From positions 606,110 to 670,109 of the forward strand of contig NW_004797315.1 in assembly GCF_000002075.1 (NCBI RefSeq): a stretch of DNA of 64,000 nt, given 5' to 3'. The DNA is from Aplysia californica (Eukaryota; Mollusca; Gastropoda; Aplysiida; Aplysiidae). Below, piece by piece: positions 44,058 to 53,492 of the stretch (positions are counted from its first letter, which is position 1; every line of letters begins with the position of its first letter). The notes under the pieces were generated by a model. That model saw only the letters and a list, made by a program, of their open reading frames with translations, did not search any database and had not been told where the DNA came from. The position numbers and the translations under genes were made by a program.

Positions 44058-44709
44058 AATGAAAGAAGCAGGCTTAGATCTAGGCCGACTGATCGTCCAC
44101 TGAGTGCGTAAAGCTTAGATCTACACATGTACGGTACTGTAATGTTAGTGAACAGTCACGGCACGGTGTGGTGCATGCGTGTGTGCAGTGAACTTCGAAA
44201 CAAACTATTCGCACGACCAGATTTGGCATGCGGCAGGCCTGCCCATGACACATTACGCGTGCGAGTTGCTAGGTTTCGGTTTCGGGCTAGATCTAGATCG
44301 AGGTCTGCTGCACACTTCAGCCCTCTCTCGCTTCACACGCTAGATCTACGTGTGCTTGCAGTGGCATGGCTTGCGTGGGCTTGCTGTTACATCACTGCGT
44401 TACTCTGTCTCTCTGTCTCGCCCTGTCTTACTTTTTACACATTGTTAACGAGCCTTTGTCCCTGCTATAACCAGTTGGGCTCCAATGAGGCCCTGTTATT
44501 GCCGATAACTTTTAATAGAGACAAAGAGTAGGAAAAAATGGCGATTTAAAAAATCCCTGTTATTACCGGATCCCTGTTATTACCGGACCTGTTATATATG
44601 GTTTCCACTGTAGTACGAAAAAGAGCACCTCAACTGTGTTTTTTAAAAATAGAGAAAGTCCTTCACACTGTATGAGAAAACAGAGGGCTGAACAAATGTT
44701 TGTTTGTTT

Positions 44710-45090
44710 TAGTACATAGAGGTTTTACGACTCTTGCAACTGCGCTGCATGTCATATTATGAGCGCCACGCCAAGGGGTGGATGTTAGCAGAGAAGTCCT
44801 TACAGGGAATCAGGATTACTATGCTCACTTCTCTAGCTTCAACTCAACAGCACAAAGTCGGCTGCGACGATCAAGGCACCATAAGAGTGTGACAAACACA
44901 CATGCAAAAGAAGAAGAGAAAAATGATGGTAGTAAGGATTAGGAAAGAAAAAGTTTGCAGTTCAGGCACAGTTATGAGCATGACATTGATTTACAATTCT
45001 AATTCTACTGTTCATATGAACATGTTATGTCCCCCCTTTGAGAATAACCTAAAATCACTTCAGTCAGTAGCACAGCCCCGGAAGGGGGTG
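44710..45090 (-). mobile_element. Short retroposon family B, copy 5, minus orientation
   Basis: The inverted tail TAGAGGTTTTACGACTCTTG begins at about 44718, followed by the body in reverse, to the head CCCCGGAAGGGGG near 45075. Diverged relative to the other copies. Confidence 0.8.
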
Positions 45091-45179
45091 GGGGGTAGCG
45101 CTTAATAAAATGGCAAAATCCGGACAAATATCCCAATAATCGGCTAACCCTCAATAAAACATTATTCCAATTCAGACTC

Positions 45180-45290
45180 TTAACTTTCTTTCCTGACCCG
45201 TTTGCCGAAGTGTGTGCACCCGTTTGTCGAAGTGGTTCCAACCCATTTGCCGAAGCGGTTTATAACATATTATTTACCGAAAAGGTGCAC
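45180..45290. repeat. Short degenerate tandem repeat (CCGTTTGCCGAAG)
   Basis: Three or four imperfect copies of CCNTTTGNCGAAGYG, separated by roughly 10-15 bases, lie just left of the (GT)n microsatellite. Confidence 0.6.
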
Positions 45291-45446
45291 TAATATATTA
45301 TCCGAATTTAGCTAAAGCGACTCAGTGCCCAACACTACTCTGGGGCGAGCTCCATGACGTTGGCGGAGTAGCGGGGCTGTCCGACGTCTTGGGAAATGCT
45401 TCTGTTGTGTGACCTGTGTGGGTTTTTTTCCTTTTTATTTATTTAC

Positions 45447-45448
<2 letters not shown>

Positions 45449-45504
<56 letters not shown>

Positions 45505-45513
45505 TGTGTGTGT
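45449..45513. repeat. (GT)n microsatellite
   Basis: About 32 TG units with one interruption (TATG). Confidence 0.97.
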
Positions 45514-45527
45514 AGGAAATTTTGAAT

Positions 45528-45935
45528 TTTGCCCGGGTTGCGGCTGAAGCCTACTTTTACCGATTTTAAAGCCTCCAAGGGATGTTTATGGTGCGCAACT
45601 TGCACATGGGACCTTCAAGATTTTTCGTTGTTGTCCGAGAAGGCCAGGTGTAGATCTTTCCTATCATAAGATCAGGGGTATGGCTGAAAGACAGCAGTAA
45701 AAAGGAGCCGAGGAGTAGCAGTAGAAAGGCTGCAGAAAGAGTCAAGAGCCCAAAGGAGGGGTAAAGGAGGTGAAGGGGTTGGGGCAGAAAGTGAAGACGG
45801 AAGCAAACGACAGAACATCGTTAAAGAGCATTGAAGGATGTGAGAGGAGAAAATGTTCCGTCGCTGTCCGGATTCGAAGCCGAGACCTTTTGAATGAGAG
45901 GCGAACACCTTGACCTCTAGACTATGAGAGCCCCA
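45528..45935 (-). mobile_element. tRNA-headed retroposon family C, copy 1, minus orientation
   Basis: On the minus strand the tRNA-like head reads GGGGCTCTCATAGTCTAGAG, with B box TTCGAATCC. The body ends in GCCGCAACCCGGGCAAAATT. The family tail is missing, cut off next to the (GT)n run. Confidence 0.75.
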
Positions 45936-46002
45936 GGTCTGTGTTTAAAAGGTCCTTTACAGTTTTTTTTGTTTAAAAAAAAACCCCCGATATGTGTCAG
46001 TC

Positions 46003-46556
46003 CTCCGGTTTCCTGTCACTGTGGGGCTGTTGTGCGTCTACAGGTTATGATGTTCGCCTCTCATGCATTAGGTCCCGTGTTCGAATCCTGACAGCAACGG
46101 AAAATGTTCTTCATTTGAATGTTTTTTTCGTTTCACCTGCTTTCCTGCTCTCTAATCATGTCCAAAATCTGTAGTCTGCTTTCGCCTCTACTTTTTGCCC
46201 CCCCCCCCCCCACACACACAGGCCTCTGAGCTCCTGACTTTTTCTGCAGCCTTTCTACTACTACTTCTCCTTGGCTCCTTCTTACTCTTGTTTTTCAGCC
46301 ACAATCCTGATCTTAGGGTAGGTAAGATCTAACGCCTAACCTTCTAGGATAAGGGAGAAACATCCCGAAGGTCCCGTGTGCAAGTTGCGCACCATAAAGA
46401 TCCTTTGGTGGTCCTAAAGTGGATAAGAGTAGGCTTCGATCGCCACCTGGGTAAAATTCAAAATTTGTTCCTACCTAATTGAAACTGCCGAATGTGTCCC
46501 GGTGCTCATAATATGACTTTATGCTGTTGTGAGCGCCGTGAAACGCTAACAAAAAT
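46003..46556 (+). mobile_element. tRNA-headed retroposon family C, copy 2
   Basis: Head with B box GTGTTCGAATCCTGAC. The body includes GTGCAAGTTGCGCACCATAA and CGCCACCTGGGTAAAATTC. The tail TTGTGAGCGCCGTGAAACGC is followed by an AAC-rich end. Confidence 0.8.
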
Positions 46557-46735
46557 CAACAACAACAAAAAACAACAACTACCAGTACCAACAGAGCGAC
46601 TGCTCATCTCACTAATGATGTGTGTATGGTCTGAGTTGTGGGCAGGGCAACTGGATTAATAGAACATAATAAGGGTTCACACACCTCCCTCACCAGCAGC
46701 TAAAAATTATACATGTACAATAATAACAATAATAA

Positions 46736-46917
46736 TGATCATTTTTTGCATGATTCCTGATTATTGTCCTTTATCATTCCTTGTTAAAATTAACAGAATC
46801 GCGTAATTTCACATTTTTGGGGCTCAGTTTGCTTAATTTCAGAATTTGTTTTGTTGTTGTTGATTTTAACAAAGAATGATAAAGGAAAATAATCAGAAAT
46901 CATACAAAAAATGATCA
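46736..46917. mobile_element. Hairpin MITE M10 (182 bp)
   Basis: A 55-bp left arm beginning TGATCATTTTTTGCATGATT is the inverted complement of the right arm (ending AAAAATGATCA) with only four mismatches by eye. The loop is ~70 bp. No coding capacity. Confidence 0.8.
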
Positions 46918-46959
46918 AATTTTGCTAAATTATGCGGGGTTCATAAAACCACGTGGTCA

Positions 46960-47180
46960 GTCTTTTGTCCTGCTCGGTTTTAAGCTTTTCATCTTCACTT
47001 TCTCTCCCCCCCCCCAAAAAAAAAAATTTAAAAAAAATTAAAAAATCCCCGCCTCCTCTAGGACTCCTCCCCTCCTTTACTCCGGCCTCTTTCTATACTA
47101 CTTCTAGATCTACTAATCTAATTTCCTTCTACGCCTGGCTCCTTCTTAGTGCTGTCTTTCAGCCACACCCAGCGTGAGCT
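46960..47180 (+). mobile_element. Family C body fragment
   Basis: Shares the family C middle (TCCTTCTTAGTGCTGTCTTT, CAGCCACA), with poly-C and poly-A runs. Head and tail are absent. Confidence 0.5.
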
Positions 47181-47852
47181 ATCCTTCTCGGATAAAGACG
47201 AACAATTTTGGAGGTTTTGAAATCAGGTGTTCTTATGACAATGCCAGCTCAGTGAAGTTGAGTCCTTTAGAGCTTGGAAAACAGACCCACCACATTTGCC
47301 TTTCAGAGAACTTCGGTGTCATATATTTTATCCTGTCATTTGATCCCGAGAATAACCCTGAGGCATTTCTTTCAAATGGAAATACATGTACAAGTAAATA
47401 ACATGCCATAGGTGGGCATATAATGCCATATGGCCCTAATACCCCTTTCTATTACGGAGTCTCTCCTTGAACAACCATCTTTGTTTCTGCAAGTGGAGAG
47501 CTACTTTCATTAAAAAAGAAGTCAAAAGAGGAAGCGAAAGTAGAATGATAAAAGCGATGAAAAATCAAAGATGATAGGATGAGCCTTGTGTATTCTATTC
47601 AGCAATGAAATGGTGTCAACGACATGAACAGTATGACCAAAAAGCGACTCCACGCTTTGAGTCGTCGAACTTAGAGAATAACGTTGGTCTTTGAAGTAAG
47701 TAGCAATATTTGAACAAGTTTGTTATTATATTATTATATTGTTAAAAAAAATAGAATAAAACGACGAAAACTAAAATATAGAAGCAGGTTTTTGTTGTCT
47801 GACCCGAGCCTGAGCCTGAGTGCAAGTCGTGTTTGGCAGCCTACTACTGAAG

Positions 47853-47895
47853 TCTAGATTCTAGATTCTAGACCTAGATTTAGATCTAGACTCCT
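47853..47895. repeat. TAGATC hexamer-rich array
   Basis: Degenerate TCTAGATTCTAGA/TAGATCTAGA units. Confidence 0.8.
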
Positions 47896-48075
47896 TTACT
47901 CTTCTAATTAAAGTCTAGATTTACTTTCTGACCTGAGGACTCACTTCTCGTACAGTTACAGTTGACTTTATTTTAACCCTGTCCATGTAGATAGGGCGCA
48001 GGACCGCCGTAGGGCTTTTACGTCCTTGGGTCATTTTGTTCTCCCGGGGTTGTATTCTTCATTCACATTTTAGAA

Positions 48076-48132
48076 TACTTCTAGATCTAGATCTAGTCTA
48101 GATCTAAAATTCTAGATATCTAGATCTAATAT
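48076..48132. repeat. TAGATC hexamer-rich array
   Basis: CTAGATCTAGATCTAGTCTAG and neighbours; same motif as the other arrays. Confidence 0.8.
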
Positions 48133-48910
48133 CTAAGTAGGAAGATCTCTGTGAAACTTTCAGTGTAAAAAAAAAAAATCATTTTGTTCAGACTGCTGAT
48201 ATGCAAAGCGTACGGATTGGAATTAACTAGATCTAGATTTTCTAGTAAATTTCTACGCTCTTTGGAAATTGCCTTACCGTTTGATAGCCATTCTGAAACT
48301 GCTTGCCTCCCTGGCAAAAATGAGATAGAATCTAACCACAGTGGGTCAATCAAAGTTCAATCCGGCAAAAAAAAAAAAAATTATAATAATTTTAAGGCTG
48401 AAAAATATTACTGGCTAACAGTATGAGTAACAGTGTTAAGGTTCACTTAGCCTACATGGCCACTTTTGTCTCTTCTGTTTCTTATGTGGCCTAAACAAAC
48501 GGGAAGGCAACTTCCAAAGAGCCCCTAAATTTCCTCTTTGGAAAGTGGTGGCACGGAATTCCCCATATTATAATTATATGGTTACGATAGTGTACACAAT
48601 CAATGTACGGATAGAGTTCTAATACAGGAAGAATGGGATTTCTAGATTAGTCCCCATTTTTTTTTACATCTGATCTATCTGCTCATGAATGTCGTGCATT
48701 CCACCCCCCCCCCCCCCAAATTCCAAGCTTCCATCTTTGAGTCTTTCCTAGTGGTTCCTCCTAGTCCTAGTACATGTTGCTTTTGCCTTGGAGTATCCAT
48801 TAATAGGAGAGGGTGAAGCCGCAGCAGACGAAGGTCGGCCATGGTTGTGAAATCAGCTCAGTTGTAAACTTCGTGTCGACCAAATGGCAGTTTGCGCAGC
48901 GTTCGGGTCT

Positions 48911-49395
48911 GGGGGGCTCTCGTGGCCTAGAGGTTAAGATGTTAGCCTCTCTTTCAAAGGTCCTGGGTTCGAATCTGAGTAGTGATGGAAAAAATTTGTT
49001 CTCCAAAATTTTCCTTTCTCTGTCATCTGCTTTCGTCTCCACTTTCTGCCCCTCCTCACCTCCTCAGGGCTCCTGACTCTTTCTGTAGCCTTTGTACTGC
49101 TACTCCTTGGCTCCTTTTTACTGCTGTCTTTCAGCCACATTCCTGATCTTCTGGTAGGAAAGATCTAGATCTACCCCTAGCCTTCTCAGACAAGGGCGAA
49201 AAAATCTCGGAGTTCCTGTGTGCAAGTTGCGCACGTTAAAGGTCCCTGGTCTAAAATGGATACATGTTGTAAAAGAGTAGGCTTTGGCCGCCACCCTGGC
49301 AAAATTCAAAATTTCCCACCGACTGCAAATATTTAATGTGTCCTGCGCGCTCAAATGCAGTTGCGAGTGCCGTACGAAATATGTTTTTTAAAATA
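48911..49395 (+). mobile_element. tRNA-headed retroposon family C, copy 3 (near full length)
   Basis: The tRNA-like head GGGCTCTCGTGGCCTAGAGG with B box GGGTTCGAATCTG is followed by the CT-rich body, GTGTGCAAGTTGCGCACGTT, GGCCGCCACCCTGGC and the tail CAGTTGCGAGTGCCGTACG. Best preserved head of the family in this window. Confidence 0.85.
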
Positions 49396-49739
49396 TCAGT
49401 TTCTAGCAAAGGCACTGAACTTGATGACGAAGGGCCTTCTGTTTCAGCCATAAATGTATCTCACAGTAAAAACAGCATGAAAGAGATTGAAGGTAATTAA
49501 GTTTGCCATGATGATAACTGCACATATGTGCCTAGTCTGGCACACTTATTCTTTTGTTCAGAGAATACTGTTGCTTGCTGGTGTTGTAGTGTTAAGGTTG
49601 ACAAAGCATTTGAAAATATGAAACCTGCATAGGTGCCTTAGTTGACTCCAGTGTATCAAATGTAACTTCCTTGTTGTTTTTGAAGTCTCATGGAGGTTTG
49701 ACAGTGCCGTCAAAGAAAGTCATTGAAGTGTGTTTTGTG

Positions 49740-49959
49740 TTTGAAAAACATTTTCGATGCCATGTGTCATCTACCTGTGCAGGGGATGTGAAGTGTTACA
49801 AATTAGTGCAATCTGTTTTGAAATTCTTCTTACTTAAGCCTATAATTTCAAATTTTCTAGTAATTTTTTAAGACACTTAACAGTATTTTGAAAATTTTTG
49901 ATAAAGTGCCTGGGTGTTTTAAAGGTGCCCCTCCCTCTTTGCATTTTTTTTTGGGGGGG
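49740..49959 (+). repeat. Tandem duplication, left copy
   Basis: Homologous to 50300-50545, including CTTCTTACTTAAGCCTATAA and GTTTTAAAGGTGCCCCTCCC, ending in a poly-T/poly-G run that abuts the gap. Confidence 0.85.
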
Positions 49960-50059
49960 NNNNNNNNNNNNNNNNNNNNNNNNNNNNNNNNNNNNNNNNN
50001 NNNNNNNNNNNNNNNNNNNNNNNNNNNNNNNNNNNNNNNNNNNNNNNNNNNNNNNNNNN
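49960..50059. other. Assembly gap (100 N)
   Basis: 100 Ns between a poly-G run and a GA-rich microsatellite, both difficult to sequence. Confidence 0.98.
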
Positions 50060-50097
<38 letters not shown>

Positions 50098-50180
50098 TAG
50101 GGAGACAGAGAGAGTGAGAGAGAGAGAGGGAGAGAGAGGGAGACAGAGAGAGTGAGTGAGAGAGAGAGAGAGAGAGAGAG
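50060..50180. repeat. (GA)n microsatellite
   Basis: GAGAGA run with occasional A, T and C interruptions, directly after the gap. Confidence 0.95.
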
Positions 50181-50299
50181 AACGGAAATGTTTTTCTATC
50201 TGTAGAGAATGAATGTTTTAATGAATGTTTCTAGTTACTAATGTTTCAACTTTATAGTGTCCGTCTGTGAATTTTTATTGCATAGTGTATTTTTAGTAA

Positions 50300-50545
50300 T
50301 TCTTCTGTAAAACATGTTCGATACCATGTGTCTTCTGCCTGTGCACGGATTGTGACATTGTCAAATAAGAAACGTCATAATTAATGTGCATTCTGTTTTG
50401 AAATTCTTCTTACTTAAGCCTATAATTTTAAATTTGTAATTAAGTTTTGAAGACACTTTAATTAACTGTATTTTGAACAATTTTGATAAATTGTCTGGGT
50501 GTTTTAAAGGTGCCCCTCCCTCTTTGCATTTTTTTTTGGGGGGGG
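50300..50545 (+). repeat. Tandem duplication, right copy
   Basis: Right partner of 49740-49959, spaced by about 580 bp. The divergence (substitutions and small indels) is too high for a simple assembly duplicate. Confidence 0.85.
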
Positions 50546-50559
50546 GGGGGGGGTTGGTT

Positions 50560-51060
50560 CATTTCCATCATCGTACTTCACTCTCATCTGCCTTTCCCTC
50601 GCCTTCCTCATTCTTCGCCCATGGCATCCCACCCTCACTCCAACTTTTGTGGAATCATTTTCAATTTTGTTAGAAATATATTTTGTCCTCTTTTTTTTTA
50701 AAGTCAAGAAGTCTACGTTTTTGTAAAAATAATTTCAGTTATGACATCGTTATGATCATTTTGCACTGACGAAGTTTTATTACCGAAAATTCCTGAAAAT
50801 TTTGTTATCCCATTTATATTTTTGTTTTGATCCCAATTATCCCAATTTCTTGTTTAAAACATGAATAAAAATTTATCTTACCGTCACAATGTGTAGTACA
50901 TGTGTTACTGTAAATATTCGACTAAGTGAGCTGGTAATTTGATGCAAGTAAGATTTCTTACCATCCTTATTATATTATTACTGTACGGGAGTGCTTATAA
51001 TGCTGTAATTAACAGTGAAATAGAAATTTTGAGAGACAATATAGTCTGAGCTGCATGTTT
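50560..51060. other. Intergenic stretch
   Basis: AT-rich, no gene or repeat supported. Confidence 0.4.
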
Positions 51061-51225
51061 TGAAAAGAGATTAACGCCGCGTACGCTGCTTTGTTTTGAA
51101 CTTACAAAGATGGTGGCAGCCCCGATAAGCTCCGCCCCACAATATCGATTATTTGCAAACCTTGCAGTCTCGAATTAGGTCTCTACTCCATTTGCAGCTC
51201 TGTGTCCTATTGAGTCCAATCTCTT
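51061..51225 (+). promoter_or_regulatory. Candidate promoter/first exon upstream of zinc-finger gene 3
   Basis: A local CpG-containing patch (AACGCCGCGTACGCTGC) is followed by AAAGATGGTGGCAGCC, which resembles the YY1 initiator motif found at many animal housekeeping promoters. A GTAAGT donor lies at 51226, and CRE-like TGACGTCA lies downstream at about 51540. The next good acceptor before gene 3 is at 53291. Positional inference only. Confidence 0.25.
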
Positions 51226-51844
51226 GTAAGTGTTTAATTTCTTATGCTTATAAAACTTTAAAAGAAACTATCCGGATAGTAGCGGTCGATCATTTGCACT
51301 GCATCGTTGAACTTTGTTTGAACTTGCTTTCATAAGTAGGTCTACTCTTAATCTTTTTCTTTTTCTCAGTTTACGTAGTGTTCAGCATCATAGTCAATCT
51401 GGGCGGAAGAAGGGTGCTGCACAATCACAGACAAGCGAGCCAAATAGTTTTGCAAGTTGCAAAGAAAATAATCCGAGTCTGCAGGCTGCCATTGTTTGGT
51501 CGTGTTGCCACCATGACTGTCAAAAAGGGTATCCCTCAATGACGTCAAATAAGATGGCTGTTACTGTAAATACCAGCATCTGAGCAGGATGGCCCAACAA
51601 TTTATGACAGATACCAGACTTCAAGTATGATCGATCGAGAAGAAGAAGAATGTTAATATCAGCCAATGGCGTTTAGTTTTTGTTCTCTAGCTATCCGCTT
51701 GTATTTTGGGCTGTTTCATCACGCTTGGCATGCCTCCTTTCCTTTTTTTTTGCTCACATGGTAACTTACAGATTTTGTCACAACATTTCACACAACATAG
51801 GTTCAATCTAATAGGCCTATCCCTACGTCCTCCTCTCTCTCCTA

Positions 51845-52480
51845 ACTTCCTTCCCCTGCACAGAGTACAGTGCTGAGTGCTGTGAGAGTGGCTTTGTTTC
51901 GAATACATGAAGCTATAGCGAGCACCTAGCACACCTTTGTGATTGGCCCAAATATATATGACATTTCCACCATCTATTTTTGTCTTCCAGGATTTCCCCC
52001 AAGGCTCTTGGGTTTCCCTCGCCAATAACTGTTAACTAGATCTCGCGTGTTTTTTTGTTTTTTGTATTAATTTGTGTTATCTTTTATAAACAATCTCAGC
52101 AATTCTCGTTCCATAAATTTACCTTCTCTTCGAAGTTGTACACACTCACATACACACTCACACACAAACACATGCGCACACACACACACACACAACAAGC
52201 GAGTGTGCTCACACACACACATACGCGCGTGAGCACACACAGCCCAAGCGGTCTGCGATGAAACCTAGTGACGTAGCGCATGCTAAGTGGCAAAGCGGGC
52301 CCGCCACGGTGAGATCTCTAGTCAGCTGGTGAGAGAAGACCCGGAAGACGTCAAAAATAGCTGGCGGGAATGCGTCATCTATATTTAGGCCAATCACAGA
52401 GGTGTGCTAGGTGTTTGCTGTAGCTTCATATGTTTTGAATTCGAGGGTCAGGGAGATGAGAGACATGATGCAAGCTGCTG
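51845..52480. mobile_element. Foldback element M7 (about 640 bp)
   Basis: Left arm 51890-52048 and right arm 52305-52450 are inverted versions of each other: GCACCTAGCACACCTTTGTG on the left, CACAGAGGTGTGCTAGGTG on the right. The loop contains a (CA)n tract at about 52140-52240. Both arms carry an ATTGGCC/GGCCAAT box and CTTCC motifs. No ORF. Confidence 0.7.
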
Positions 52481-53291
52481 ACTCGACTGTCTTTACTTTA
52501 GTTGGGCAGGCCCCCCTATTTATTGTATTTTCAATTTATCTTTATAATGTGCCGCTATGATTTATCAGTTTGATGTTTTTAAAATTTTTAGACTGAGTAA
52601 CTCAGTAGTAGGCCTATCATGGAAAACCTTTTCAAGTAAACAGCGTCACCCGTCTCTGAAAACTCATTCTATGCAGTCAAGGCATCTGACTGAGGTTAAG
52701 GTTCCCGTTTTGTTCCATTATCAAAGGTTAGCTGCTCTTCAAAACTTATGTCTAGGGTAAATGCTGTAAGGCCTTGCATCTGATCTTACTTTTCTTGCTC
52801 ATTGACCAAAAGCTGAACAGGGTATATAGCACCTTAGGTTCAAGAAAGGGATTTAATAAAAATGTATATAATGTCATTCACTTTTGACCAATTAAGGTAA
52901 TTAAAAGTAATAATAGGCATCTCCCCTTTTTGTCATTTTCATTAGTACTCAGCTTAACACTGAAATACTCTGGTCCCATGAAGGTCGTTTTATTATTAGG
53001 CTAACTGGGGGCTTAGCAGATCAACAGGTATGATGTTTGCCTGTCAGCTTGCTTGACCTGACAACATAAACTGTTGAAGGGCTAGGGAGATTGTAATGGA
53101 ATATTTGGTTCTTTTGATTTATTTCCAAGGGTGTGAAACACCTGCTGACTGAAAAATTTTTAAATAATTTTTTGGTTTTGTTCTTTTAAACAGGAGTACA
53201 AGCTAAATTGCACTTTGCGCTATTTTTTTCTGTACTCCAAGTGTGCGGATATGCCAGACCTTATATTTTTACCTTCTTTGTGTCTTTTCAG
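52481..53291. other. Intron/intergenic stretch before zinc-finger gene 3
   Basis: No gene seen. It ends in TGTGTCTTTTCAG, the probable acceptor of the gene 3 leader. Confidence 0.45.
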
Positions 53292-53492
53292 GCTTCCTGG
53301 TTCATGCCTTGTGGTGGGCTCTCTGCATGACAGTGGTTCATTGAACTCAATCTCAGATCTGTCAGTGCCAGGGACAGTGAGGGCCTTCTTCAGTATTTCA
53401 GCTTCATTTGTTTGCTGCCATTACAGCTGTTGTTGTTTCATCTGCATGGAAACTTGATTAGTAGGTTCCACTAAGTGTGGAGCATTACAAAC
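53292..53492 (+). other. Spliced 5' leader of zinc-finger gene 3
   Basis: Begins after an acceptor at 53291. It contains a CAGTGCCAGGGACAGTG block comparable to GAGTGCCAGAGACAACT in the gene 2 leader, and an in-frame stop (TAA at 53472) shortly before the start. This rules out N-terminal extension from the GTG at 53475. Confidence 0.5.

Larger units (their letters stand above)
43457..44612 (-). mobile_element. pogo/Tigger-type DNA transposon relic (about 1.15 kb)
   Basis: The inverted ends CAGTGGAAACC and GGTTTCCACTG carry subterminal CCCTGTTAT motifs, repeated several times on the right. On the minus strand the interior encodes the start of a pogo-like transposase (43590-44057). The element is internally deleted (a full pogo transposase needs about 1.5 kb of coding sequence) and interrupted by a hairpin element at 43655-43792. 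Confidence 0.8.
47181..48910. other. Intergenic stretch with TAGATC arrays
   Basis: No gene seen. TAGATC-rich tracts at 47853-47895 and 48076-48132 and several homopolymer runs. Confidence 0.5.

Noticed and set aside
48911-48985. tRNA gene
   Set aside because: A and B boxes are present, but the stems do not pair well and the sequence continues into a retroposon body repeated elsewhere.
53475-53492. Start of gene 3 at GTG 53475
   Set aside because: Preceded by an in-frame stop and not an ATG. The ATG at 53493 aligns with genes 1 and 2.
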